The position numbers and the translations under genes were made by a program. From contig NC_088880.1 in the NCBI RefSeq assembly GCF_032884065.1, positions 33,854,008-33,918,007 on the forward strand: DNA of 64,000 bases, in the 5' to 3' direction. This DNA is from Artemia franciscana. Its lineage: Eukaryota; Arthropoda; Branchiopoda; Anostraca; Artemiidae. Positions within the stretch are counted from its first letter, which is position 1; the number at the start of each line of letters is the position of its first letter. The notes below the pieces were generated by a model. It did not search any database, was not told the DNA's origin, and was given only the letters and a program-made list of their open reading frames with translations. Shown here in pieces: positions 34,841-46,949 of this stretch.

Positions 34841-36586
34841 TCAAACAGTTCGTGGTAACGAACTGTAGTAAGGAGCGACCCGGCTCAATAGTAAACAAAA
34901 CTCTAAAAAACAGAATTTTGATGCTAAAATATACATCAAAAGAATCAGATTGTCATGCTGACTTTAAATATATAAGTTTCATCCAATTTAGTCTTTGTCA
35001 TCAAAAGTTACGAGCCTGAAAAAATTTGCCTTATTTTAGAAAATAGGGGAAAACACCCCCCCTAAAAGTCACAGAATCTTAACGAAAATCACACCATCGC
35101 ATTCGGCGTATCAGAGAACCCTATAGCAAAATTTTCAAGCTCCTATCTACAAAAATGTGGAATTTCGTATTTTTTGCCAGAAGACATATCACGGGTGCGT
35201 GTTTATTTTTTTATTTTATTTTTTTTCCCAGGGGTCATCGTATCGACCAAGTGGTCCTAGAATGTCGCAAGAGGGCTCATTCTAACGGAAATGAAAAGTT
35301 CTAGTGCCCTTTTTAAGTAACCAAAAAATTGGAGGGCACCTACGCCCCCTCCCACGCTCATTTTTTCTCCAAAGTCAACAGATCAAAATTTTGAGATAGC
35401 CATTTTGTTCCGCATAGTCAAAAACCATAATAACTATTTCTTTGGGAATGACTTACTCCCCCACAGTCCCTGGGGGAGGAGCTGCAAGTTACAAACTTCG
35501 ACCAGTGTTTACATATAATAATGGTTATTGGGAAGTGTACAGTCGTTTTCAGGGGATTTTTTTTTTTTGGTTTTGGGGGTGGGGTTGAGGGGAGGGGGCT
35601 ATGTGGGAGGATCTTTACTTGGAGAAATATGTCATGAGGGAACAGAAATTCAATGAAAAGGGCGCAGAATTTTCTAAAATTACTATAAAAAAAACAATGA
35701 AAAAATAAACATGGAAAAGTTCTTTCAATTGAAAGTAAAGAGTAGCATTGAAACTTAAAACGAACAGAGATTATTACGCATATGAGGGGTTCTAGAAATA
35801 CGTTAGCATAAAGACTGAGGTATTTAGGAGGAGATAAATACCTCGCTCTTTATGCTATAGTATTTTTAGTAATTTCAACTATTTATTCTACGGCCTTTCT
35901 GATTCAGGGGTCATTGTTAAAGAATTGGGACAAAACTTACGATTTAGTGTAAAGAACGAGGTATTAACGAGGGTAAAAACCCCCTCATATATATAATAAA
36001 AATTAAAGAATATAAAAGTTTGTTACGTAAGTTAATTCTTAAGTTACGTATATTTTTTACTAATAAAAAAATTCATTAAAAATTAAAATTTATAGTTGCT
36101 TTTTTATGTAACCGAAAAAAATTGCATGGCAACTAGGCCTCCTTCCTCACCCCTTATTTCTCGAAATCGTCTGATCAAAACTAATAGAAAGCCCTTTAGC
36201 CAAAAAAAGAATTATTATGCAAATTTCATTTTAATAATTTATCTACGGAGAGCCAAAATCAAACATGCATTAATTCAAAAACGTTCAGAAATTACAAAAA
36301 AAACTAGTTTTTTTAACTGAAAGTGAGGAGCGACATTAAAACTTAAAACGAACAGAAATTACTCCGTACATGAAATGGGTTGTCCCCTCCGCAATCCCTC
36401 GCTCTTTACGCTAAAGTTTGACTCTTTGCCACAATTCTGCTTTTTAAAACAATTAAAAGCTTTAGCGTAAAGAGCGAGGGATTGCGGAGGGGACAACCCA
36501 TTTCATATACGGAGTAATTTCTGTTCGTTTTAAGTTTTAATGTCGCTCCTTACTTTCAGTAAAAAAAACTAGTTTTTTTATGTAAT
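34841..36586 (+). mobile_element. Fold-back element Fb1, near-complete
   Basis: Starts A|TCAAACAGTTCGTGGTAACG and ends after the terminal hairpin (ttttttatgtaat). All Fb1 landmarks are present, including gagcgacccggctcaatagt, agtcacagaatcttaacg, cattctaacggaaatgaaaa and cactcgc-type hairpins near 35730..36000. The ORFs in it (34834..35019, 36096..36320) are incidental. Confidence 0.9.
36303..36573. repeat. Terminal hairpin of Fb1 (second copy)
   Basis: Bounded by ACTAGT on both sides. The arms are almost perfectly complementary and share variants not in other copies: gaaatgggttgtcccctccg and caatccctcgctc on both arms. Confidence 0.95.
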
Positions 36587-39064
36587 AGCGATTTAGAATC
36601 AGTGATTAATCTATTATATCGCACTGAAAGGGAAATTTTAGGGTTAACAGTGCAATATGGGTGCTGCGGGGGTAGTTCTTCTATTGCAAAAACGTAGATT
36701 TTAATGAAAAATGATTGTTTCTGAAATTGATCCATTAAAAGCTGTACTTTATCCTGAAAAGGGGGGACAAACGCCCTAATATCAATTATAATTCTATTTT
36801 GCTGTGGAAAGCAAACCCTCTTTACAAAAATTAAATAACAGTACAATTGCTAATTACTTCAAAGAGGGTAAAAAGTTAGACAGAAAATGGATTAATAATT
36901 GGGTAGTTACTTGACCGGATAATTGCATGCTGTAAAATTCCCCAAAAAAGGCTTCACACATGTATCTAGATTCTTAATAAATGTCCTATTTTTGTTAGAA
37001 ATCCCAAGAAACCAAGGGGAAATTAAACTTTTCACAAAATTTCGGGGGGGGGGCGAAGCCCCCCCCCCCTGAGTACGTGCCATCTCCCCACCATAATTAT
37101 TTGACAAGAAAAATATTAATTACTGGTGTAAACTCTTTAAAATGTTAGGGGGGAGGATAATAACTTTCACTATCCTTTATTATGTCTCAAAAGGATGATA
37201 TAGTTTAGATGTGCGCAAAAATTTATTTTTCAAAGCATTTGCGTCGGAAAAACCGAAGTAGAAAAAGGCATTACGAACCAAATTTTTCAGTATATTTTTC
37301 ATTGACGTTAGTAACAACACTGAGAATATAGTAAAATGATTTTCTATTGCAATGATGTTATAATATGCGAATCAGGTCTTCAGTGACCTCTTGCAAAGAT
37401 CACGAGAGTTGCCTTTTCAGAAAGGGTATTTTTTTCATCCCGTTATTCAAGTCAAGTCTCGTTTCAATCCAACAGTTTGAGCCTGTCTAGGTTTGTTTTG
37501 CAAATAAAAAAAAGTTCCTCGAAATGAAGTTAAAACGCAAGATTAAAGACTCTTAACTAACAGAAATCATCCTATAAATATATGGGGGGAGGCAGCCGCA
37601 CCATTTTATTTGATATTTTCCTTTAAAACTGGTTTTTCAATTTTGGTAACTACGGGGTAAGGCTCATCTTTTCCAAGGTTATCTCTAAGGGGCCAACCCT
37701 GATTCAAGGTTGTCGTAATTTTATCAAATTCAAAAATCTGAGTCTAAAATGCACTCTTTGAGGCTTTAGGCTACCCTTCTTTCCCACAAATGACCATTTA
37801 ACTTGCTCCTTAAATATTGTGTTGCAATTATGCAATATTGCAATTTAAACCAAGTATCAAATTAATCTCCTCATTTTTAAAATATCGATGCTGACAATAG
37901 ACCCATGGTCCTTTCCCATCTCTGTGTAGTTAATTACATGAAAATATCCTTAAATCTTTCACGCTATAAACCTCATTCCAATAAGAAGGGAGCTAAGCAC
38001 CCTTGATACAATCAGTTTTAAAATGTTCCTTCACGTGCAGGAGGCTTATGGGATAATTCCATCTTTCTAATTGTTACAGAACTTTCCATGAAAACTTGGA
38101 CAATTTGGGCGTTCAGTGTGCTTTCTAAGACTTCAGGCAACTCCTCCCCAGTAGAAATATCGAATGACTTTCTCCTTGAACTTGATGTGAACCTTGAGCC
38201 TCAGAAAATGAAAGGTCCGATACCGATACTTTGGCATTTATTTACATAAAAAACAAAAATATAATCCATTACAGTTTATATTATAAAAATCACTACAGGA
38301 GGGAAAAATTTTAATTTTGGCTAACGCGTAGGGATTAACTATATAAGCATTTCTAAGGGAATCCTAAATTGAAAATAATAATAAAAAATTTACATAAATG
38401 TTTCTAGAAGCATCCTACACAAATTAAAATAATAATGAAAGGAAAAAAGAAAAGACAATTAAATTCTCTCAAACACCCCCAGGGTAACAACCCTCATCCA
38501 AATACAGCTCCCTCTACCCCAGCCCCTTCGACCCACTCCTCCCTCCAGCCCTATAGCCCACTCCAACAGAAGACTGTTGATAAATTTAAAATGTTTGATT
38601 GTCTCCGAATTGTACCAGAAAATTGCCAAAAACTGCACCTTATTGGGTATGATCTCTGTTTCAGAAATATAACTCGAGCTTTCCTTTTGAATTTGTCCTC
38701 TCTCAATATTCTGAGTCAACCCTTAAACAGCATACAACAAGTAAACACACATTTCAGAATATTATTCTCAAGAAAAATATGCAATTGCATTCTTATAGAG
38801 CTGATTTTTCTGTCACAAAGATGTCAGGTAATATATGCAATTGCATTCTTATAGAGCTGATTTTTCTGTCACAAAGATGTCAAAACCCTAGTATTTGATG
38901 TTCAGGATTTAAGCTTTTAATGCTTAACCCACCCTCCCTCCGAGAAAATGGTTCAACCACAGCCCTTGACAAAATGATATGCAACTGGTTTACAAGATGA
39001 TATACAAGATGATTTTTCTTGGTACGGCAGCATTTTGTGAAAGATGTGTTTTGGTTTTGTATGT
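36587..39064. other. Unassigned sequence
   Basis: No gene supported. Includes a G-run/C-run palindrome (ggggcgaagcccc core) near 37043..37070 followed by gagtacgtgcc, the reversed counterpart of ggcacgtacgcagg at 34640. ORF 38435..38854 is Pro/Ser-rich then hydrophobic without a domain, and part of it comes from a 56-bp tandem duplication. Confidence 0.45.
38779..38882 (+). repeat. 56-bp tandem duplication
   Basis: atgcaattgcattcttatag ... cacaaagatgtca at 38779 is repeated exactly from 38835. The identity of the ~48-base core suggests a recent event. Confidence 0.95.
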
Positions 39065-40748
39065 GATTAAATAAAAAAAACTAGTTTTTTTTAAACTGAA
39101 AGTAAAGAGCGACATTAAAACTTAAAACGAACAGAAATTACTCCGAGTACGAAAGGGGCTGTTCCCTTCACAACGCCCCGCTCTTTACGCTAAAGTTGTT
39201 TACTGTTTAATAAAATAGAATTGAGAGAAAGAGTCAAACTTTAGCATAAAGAGCGAGGCATTGAGAGGGTAGCAGCCCCTTACGTACTCGGAGTAATTGC
39301 TGTTCGTTTTAAGTTTTAATGTCGCTCTTTACTTTCAGTTAAGAAACTAGTTTTTTTTTTTAATTTCTGAACGTTTTTGAATTAATGCATGTTTGATTTT
39401 GGTTCTCCGCACATAAATTATTAAAATGAAATTTCCCTATTAATTCTTTTTTTGGCTAAATGGCTTTCTCATTGTTTTGATCAGACGATTTTGAGAAAAA
39501 AGGGGTTGGAGAAGAGGCCTAGTTACCCTCCAATTTTTTGGTTACTTAAAAAGGCAACTAGAACTTTTAATTTTTAACGAACATTTTTATTAGTAAAAAA
39601 TATACGTAACTTAAGAATTAACTTACGTAACGAACTTCTATATTCGTATATTTTTATTATGTATATGAGGGGGTTTGTCCCCTCGTTAATACCTCGCTCT
39701 TTACACTAAAGCTTAAATTTTGTCCCAATTCTTTATGAATGACCCCTGAATGAGAAAGGCAGTAGAATAAATAGTTGAAATTACTAAAAATACTTTGGCG
39801 TAAAGAGCGAGGTATTTAGCAGGAAAAGAACTTCTTATATGCGTAATAATCTCTGTTCGTTTTAAGTTTTAATGCTACTCCTTATTTTCAGCTGAAAAAA
39901 CGTTTTCATATTTATTTTTTCATTGTTTTTTATAATAATGCTAGAAAATCCTGTACCCCCTTCATTGAATTTCTCTTCCCCCATGACATATTCCACCATG
40001 AAAATATCATCCCACAAGGCTCCTTCCCCTCAACCCCCCCCCCCAACCACAAAATACCCCTGAAAACGTCTGTACACTTCCCAATAACCATTACTGTATG
40101 TAAACACTGGTCAAAGTTTTTAACTTGCAGCCCCTCCCCCGTGGACTGTGAGAGACTAAGCATCCCTAAAGACATAGATATTATGATTTTCGACTATGTT
40201 GAACAAAATAGCTATCTCAAAATTTTTATTCTTTGACTTTGGGAAAAAATGAGCGTGGGAGGGGGCCTAGGTGCCCTCCAATTTTTTTAGTCGCTTAAAA
40301 AGGGCACTGTAACTTTTCATTTCTGTTAGAATGAGCCCTCTTACGACATTCTAGTACTACTTGGTCGATATGATGACCCCTGAAAAAAAAAACACGCCAC
40401 TTGTTATCGGTCTTCTGGCAAAAAATACGAAGTTTCACATTTTTGTAGATAGTAGCTTGAAACTTTTACAGTAGGGTTCTCTGATAGGTTGAATGCGATG
40501 GTGTGATTTTTGTTAAGACTCTATGACTTCTAGGGGGTCCCCCCTATTTTCCTATTAAATAAGGCAAATTTTCTCAGACTCCTAACTTTTGATAAGTAAG
40601 ACTAAATTTGATGAAACTTATATATTCAAAATCAGCATAAAAATCCGATTCTTTTGATGTATCTTTTAGTATCAAAATTCCGTTTTTAAAGTTTCGTTTA
40701 CTATTGAGCCGGGTCGCTCCTTACAGTTCGTTACCACGAGCTGTTTGA
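39065..40748 (-). mobile_element. Fold-back element Fb1, near-complete
   Basis: On the minus strand it starts A|TCAAACAGCTCGTGGTAACG (+ strand end 40748) and runs to the terminal hairpin at 39080..39351, ending attaaataaaa on the + strand. All landmarks present. The minus-strand ORF 39930..40175 is incidental. Confidence 0.9.
39080..39351. repeat. Terminal hairpin of Fb1 (third copy)
   Basis: Bounded by ACTAGT. Both arms carry the private variants ccgagtacg (others: ccgtatatg) and aaagagcgac (others: aaggagcgac). Confidence 0.95.
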
Positions 40749-42399
40749 TGAAAATAAATAAATAAAAAAAACTACCCAGACTTTACATACACGGAGGAAC
40801 TATCAAGTTAATAGACCGTTTTCTAAATTTTGAGGTTGGAGGAGTATCCCCTACTCCCTATGTAATTATGCGTCTGAAAAACGTTTGAATATTGGACCCA
40901 AGAAATCTTTCTGCAATAAACGAAAGCCACGCTCTCTGAAGGGAGTCCTTCTATAGCCTCGTGTGAGTTTTCTTAAGAATTAAGCTCATTAGCTATAGCA
41001 TTTTTTTAATCGTTCCAGAAAGTAGATTCGCTTATTTATATGTTGCTTTAGAACTGTTGGTCTTAGAGTTTTAGGAACTATTGTTAGGGACTGTTCTTTA
41101 TTTACCAATCATATGATATGATATTACCAATGATTACCAATCATATGATATTACCAATGATATGGCTTCATCTATATCATTAGGATGATATGGCCATACA
41201 TATCAGTCATTCAATGACATCCAATGTTATCCATATTATTGTGTGGTTTTATCTTAATTTACTCCCAAAATATTTTATGTTTGGGTACTCCGATCGCTCT
41301 CCTTCTTTTGAGCAATTTAGTAGCTATGTTACTAGACATTAATTTTTGGTGTTTTAACCCTCCTGAATAAATGTTTTGAACATTTACTGTACGACTGGAG
41401 GTTTGAGGGGACACCAGCCCCTAATATTTACGAAAATACCATATATTGTGCACAGCAAATACAACCGAATGAGGATTTCTTACATTCTTGAAGGATTTCT
41501 TTAAAAATACAAATATTATCGTATGAAGGCGGAAACCAGGAAAAATGCACTCCTTTACTCAATAATGGTAACCCTAAGTAAGATCGAACCCTAGATGATC
41601 GAAACTAGCATATTTCAATTTTAACATCAAAAGATACTGTCTGGTGAAAGTAAAAGCAGCATCAAATCCTAAATTGATCAGACATTATCTTTTATGACAA
41701 TGATCAAACGGTCTATTTATCTTTCAGATGGTGAATTTTCTCCAAAATTTTGGGGATAGTGGATAGTGGACTATCCCCTCCTAAACGACGCCATTGGATA
41801 GTGGATTTCCTACCTTCAACTTTGATGTCTAAAAATTAATTCAATAAATTTTCTTTGTTTATTGTTTTGCTTTTTTCCTCTTGGTGATACATTCTGAGTG
41901 TTCGAATTACATAACCTAACATCAAACTTTACCTAACCTAAGTTTTTAACCTAACCTAAATTGATCAGACATTATCTTAGATACAAGACTGCTGTCACAT
42001 CAGTTCAATTGCATTTACGAAGAAAGAGCAATATTAACCAAGAAATAGCAATTAATAGGTTTTATTAATAGCAATATTTAATTTTATAATTCAAGAAAAA
42101 TGTGATTAAAACTTTGACTCGCGAAATCCTAAAATTCCGCAAGCAAATTTGCTTCAAATGTATTTATTTTAGGGGTTTCAATTCCGGGGGAGGGGGATTT
42201 CTTCTTAGGTTTTTCAAAATATCTTTTCTTGGTATTCTCATTTAAAAAAAGCAAAAATAAACAAAACTATCATCCCCCAACGCCCATAAAATTTGTGTGT
42301 ATTGACGCGACTGGTTTAATTATATTACATTCCAAGATATTTAATGCTTTCAATATTTCAGTATTTGAGGCTTTAGAAAAAATAACCTACACATAGCCA
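40749..42399. other. Unassigned, with small repeats
   Basis: 41100..41220 is rich in accaatcatatgatat-type repeats. A 24-bp exact direct repeat, cctaaattgatcagacatta plus tctt, stands at 41668 and 41955. aacctaacctaa near 41945 is a short interstitial match to the arthropod telomere unit. No gene recognised. Confidence 0.45.
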
Positions 42400-42660
42400 A
42401 ATTGTTGGCAGGAAACCAAACTGAAGTTTATAACAGGATGGAAAAATACCCTTATGAGAGAGGCAGCTCCAGGGAGCTCAATATTGGGTCACCCAAGACC
42501 TGATTCCATGCTATAATAGAAAATCCTTGTACCGTTTGATCAGTGTATAGAATTGACTTTTGGGGAAAACATGCACAAGATGAAATCGGTTCGTAACAGC
42601 TTTTTATGCTTATATTTTTCAAATAGATATTCAAGAGCATCATTTAGAAGGCGATGGGGC
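42400..42660 (+). repeat. Second copy of the 13740 repeat
   Basis: See the match with 13740..14110 (aggatggaaaaatacc, attgggtcacccaagacc, gaaatcggttcgtaacagct). Unclassified. Confidence 0.65.
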
Positions 42661-43794
42661 ATTTACCCCCGTAAGATTTTGAAACATTATTTCTATAAAT
42701 TTCCATTGAAAAAGAATAGACCCACTAGATATTGAAAAATGAACTTATTCATACCTCTATAAAAAAAAAATCGAAAATAAACATTGCCCCTCCCCCGTAT
42801 TTTAGTGAATTGACATCGCTATAAATTTTATACATTCCAAGAAGCTTATAAAGAGAGTATTCCAAAAGGGAGCATATAGAGTAGCTTAATTTGATGCCAT
42901 TCAAGATGTGTAACTTTGGATTTAGAACCCTTAGCTTGAATGTGATTACCAAATATTGACTTCCTGGGCTTTTTTTCGTAAAAATTCTTTTTTGCTTGGA
43001 TTTGTCTGTAAGAAAAAAATTTCAACTATTTTTTTTTTTTTTAAATCCATAGTTTCTTTATAAGTTATGAATAGGCTTCCCAGCTTTGGGGGGTGTCTTG
43101 TATTTAGCTCAAGCATGCACACACAAATTTTCTTGGGAGGAGGCCCAATAATAATAATAAAAAAAACATTTGGGTAATCTGAATACGAAGTTCCCAAAAA
43201 TCAAATGCAATTTAGTATGTCAGGGCTGGCGAGACCACCTCCTGTGTACGTCTCTGACGTAGCCCATGATAATAGCATTTAGATTGGAAGGCTGTTAAGC
43301 CACATACAAAATACACAAAATAAATTATGTTTTGTTTTGCATAAACCCAATTTCTTAAAATAGGATTAATGGGTAAAAGCCCGTTTCCATAATTAAACTG
43401 CACAATTATGCTTTACCAAATTTCAAATTCCTTTTAACTTCCAAGTATTTTCTGGAGATCAATATTTAAAAAAAAAAAAAATAAAAAAAAATAAATAAAA
43501 AATATGGTGATAATGTAGTATTTTATGATTGCATACCAAAAAAAGAATAAAGGAGAAATAAAATAACCCATTGAATACACTGAATTTAAATTCATGGAGT
43601 GTTTTTTATTCTTTTTCTTCCTTGGATGCATCGTGCGCTAAAAAACGGGGATAGGCATCTACCCCCTCATAAAAATACCCCCTAGGAAATAGCCCCCCCC
43701 CTCCCGTGGCTGGGTAGTCTCCGTTCATTTTTACTTATAGAAAAGGACCAGAAGTCTCAGTTTCTGATCTAATGAGCATCCTCTGAAGTTTCTA
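42661..43794. other. Unassigned AT-rich sequence
   Basis: Poly-A and poly-T tracts (43025, 43468..43500) create Lys- and Phe-rich ORFs. No gene supported. Confidence 0.4.
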
Positions 43795-44672
43795 CGACCA
43801 TGAGGTGGAGGTGGGGATAAGGAAGGGGCAGTCCCCTTCCTACAGGGAATAAATTCTGCTCATTTTGGGGTTAAATTTTACTCTTTACTTTCATAATAAC
43901 AGCACAGACCTAGAAAATTTCCGGAAATCAAGAAGGATTTATCAATTTTTCACTTTTGAAGCGTTTTTTAAAGTTTTTGTTCAAAACCCTATAGAAAAAT
44001 ACCCCCCCCCCAAACAAAAGTCACGGACACGGTCCTTGGGATTATGCACCAGTTTTTACTTCTATCCTCCCCTCGTCTCTTCCTTAGTACTGATTCTGTA
44101 TTTATCTGAAGGCTCAATGGACGTTGGGATGTTTTGGCATTAAAATGCACCCTTTGAGGTATATCCATCCCTCTCTAACTAATCATTTATTTATAAGATC
44201 TAAAACAATTTCAGTGTCAATTTCAGTAAATCCTCATTTGTTTTACAATTCCAAACATTTGCATATAAAGGGTTTAAACTTCTACTATGGGATTCTCTTA
44301 TTGTTTTGTAGTTAGGAAGGGAGGGAGATGCCTCAAAGGGTGCATTTTAATGCCAAATATTCCGACTCTCATCAAGTCTTCTGATAAATATTCAATTAAT
44401 TCTAAGGGAGAGACTAGGTGAGGACGGAGGTAGAAAATTGACATAAAACCCCCCGGGTAGTTTCCAGGACTTTTTTTTTGGGGGGGGGTACAGAAAAAAA
44501 TTAAAAACACATCAAAAATCTGAAATGGGTATTTAATCCCTCTTTATTTCTCGGACTATTTCTGGTCTGCGCTGTTATGGAAGTAAAGAGAAACATTAAA
44601 CCCCAACATAAACACAATTTATTCCGTATTCAGGGGAACTGCCCTTTCCTCGTCCTAACCTCCACCTCATGT
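43795..44672. repeat. Large inverted repeat, ~370-390-bp arms
   Basis: 43795..44183 (from catgaggtggaggtgg to atccatccctctctaacta) is the diverged complement of 44312..44672. Shared phrases: ggggcagtcccctt, ggaataaattctgctc, catcctcccctcgtctct and ggcattaaaatgcacccttt, the last almost exact. A 128-base loop separates the arms. The outer 95 bases resemble the Fb1 hairpin arm in layout (stem with ccccttcc, a ggaataaattctg phrase, ctctttactttcat), so it may be a distant Fb1 relative. Confidence 0.8.
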
Positions 44673-45819
44673 TCACAGAAATTTTGGAGGGTACTCATTA
44701 CGTAAGAAATAGAGAGTTACTCTTTTTTTTACAAGTCAAAAGTGATTCGAGACCAACCAGCCGTGGGGGCTATTTTTTTTGGGGGGGGGGGGTGTTTTCC
44801 GAGGTGGTGGTATTTTCCGCGGGATGTGGGGTATTTTCTGGGGTATTTTCCACGATGTAATAAACACCGGCTCTCCTAAAGAACAGCGACGGGAGAGAGA
44901 GAAAAAAATCAGTGACTTTGAGTTTTCAGACACGCTTTCCACAGAAGTGACAAAACCGAAAAATTTTGCTTGATAAACAACCAATTTTTTAACCCTAATT
45001 TTTTATTTAATCCTATGTTTTTAAACCAGATTCAAAATTAAAGCTGGAATTAATTAGAATATCTTCATTTCGCAATCGCCTGTACCAAATCCTACCGTCT
45101 GCTAGATACACAGCTAGTCGTAGTCTGCCCGATTTTCTTTGAGAGAAGTCGAAAGGGTATTTTTCTCTGCATTTGCAGCGTATCTGGTTCTGTCAGGAGG
45201 GACTTTAGGACCTGTGAATAATCTTCCTGAACTGGGCAAAAGGCAAGATGAGAAAAGATAGATGAGAAAAAACAACTAACCACTCTTACCACGGCCGTGA
45301 TAAGTTGGAAAAGGTGAAGTTGTGCAGCTTTGAGGAATCCATCTACAACTAAACTACAGCCCAGGAGAATATTAAGAATTTTAAAGAGTGACCCATACCT
45401 ATAATTAATATAATTACGCCATTTATTGGCCAAATCGACAGTGCTGTTGGCAAAACTGCAACTTGCAATTCTGTAACTGAAAATATGGGTTGTGGATGCG
45501 CAAAAAAAGATGTAATCAATATGAATAGTCTCAATTTCCTGAAGTATGTCTCAAAGCCTTTTCTTGAAAGCCAAGGCGCTCTAAAACAGATAGAAGAAGG
45601 ATTTGATTTTCAAATTAAAGCAAGGCAGTCGAAAGTTATATGTAATAGTTACAAGTTTGAGTTCATTGTTTCAAGGAGATAAACTATAAGATTTCCTTAT
45701 ACCAAACCCCTGACAGTTACTCATTTCCAAATTTTTTTACTATTTGAACTGAGCAGCGATACGGTTGTGACGCTTAATGGGGTCTGGGCCAAATCATCTG
45801 TGGTAATTAAAACCAATCA
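44673..45819. other. Unassigned sequence
   Basis: 44765..44860 is a G-rich stretch of gtattttcc(g/a)-type repeats. The minus-strand ORF 45092..45433 (113 codons) contains a hydrophobic stretch but no recognisable domain or splice context; I do not call it a gene. Confidence 0.4.
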
Positions 45820-46100
45820 ATAATAAATAAATAAATCATCAGTATAATAATAAATAAAGTAAAATAATAAATAAGTAAAAATAAGTAAAAAATAAGGTAA
45901 AAAAATAAAGTAAAAAAAATAAATAAAGTAAATAAAAATAAATAAAGTAAAAAAATTAATAAAGTAATAAATAAATAAATTAATAAATAAATTAATAAAG
46001 TAATAAATAAAGTAAAGTAAATAAAAAAAATAAAAAAAATAAATAAAGTAAAAAAAAGTTAAAATAAATTAATGTAAAATAATAAATAAAGAGCGATAAT
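45820..46100. repeat. AT low-complexity tract (aataaa/gtaaa)n
   Basis: About 280 bases built from aataaataaa and aaagtaaaa permutations, almost free of G and C. Confidence 0.95.
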
Positions 46101-46949
46101 TAAATAGCACCCTTTGCCAGGAGAAACGCATCTAAACGCACTACGCACTAACGCACTAAAAACAACAATTTTAACGTGGATATAGGCTATCGATAGAATC
46201 TCCTTTCAACGGAGATTCCAAATATGTGAAATTCGTATTTTGATTTCATATGTCAATAGTTATGAGCAGAAAAAGATCGAAATATTTTTTCCCGAGTCCC
46301 ATAACTCTGTTTTAGTCCCCTATTTAGTTCCAAATGTATACCCGTACAGAAAGATACTGAAACAGTCTCGTATCTTCTGAACAGTTGATCGGGCCCCCTT
46401 CTTGTTCTCAATTCTAAGTTTTCTTTTATTGCTTTAAAAATGTGTCCAATTTTAAATGAAAGTTCCCTTTTTATCACTGTTTAATCTAAGTCTTGGTGAC
46501 TTTTTCATTTTTAGGGTGCCTTGATATAGGTGGTGCGGGGTGATATCTCGCTTCTTATTTCACAAAACTGTTTTCTTTGTAGCATAAAAGATTATATTTA
46601 TATACTTACCGGTACAAATGGTGGAGATGCGGGAGAAGGCCTACTGACCATCTTCAGGGACTTATCGAGGAGGGGGGAAGCAAATGGTACCAGTAATTTT
46701 TTTTTCATCAAGGTTTAAATTGAAATATTGGGTTATATGCTTGCTTTTTTAATATTTAAACGGTTTGTTGTAACTCGTGCTAATAGTAACCGGAATTGTA
46801 AAAAAAAAGAAATTTGATATGAATATGTACATTAAAAGAAGTCACTTCTTATGGAGACTAAATTAAAATAAAACAGGTTTTTTCAACTGAAGTTAAGGAG
46901 CAACATGAAAACTTGAAAACGAGCAGAAATTATTCCATAGTACACCTTA
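46101..46949. other. Unassigned, with an Fb1 arm remnant
   Basis: 46860..46940 is an Fb1 hairpin-arm start (ggttttttcaactgaagtta, gagcagaaattattcc). The rest is not recognised. The ORFs 46253..46477 and 46530..46718 lack domains. Confidence 0.45.

Noticed and set aside
34841-36586. Fb1 as a canonical Helitron
   Set aside because: The A|TC start fits, but no CTRR end with a preceding short hairpin at a fixed place could be shown, and a 4-bp TTAA duplication is not excluded.
38435-38854. 139-codon ORF
   Set aside because: No domain, biased composition, and its last third comes from a 56-bp tandem duplication.
41934-41965. Telomere repeat (CCTAA)n
   Set aside because: Only two short interstitial stretches of two units each; not a telomere.
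45092-45433. 113-codon minus-strand ORF with a hydrophobic stretch
   Set aside because: No homologous motif, splice signal or second copy to support it.
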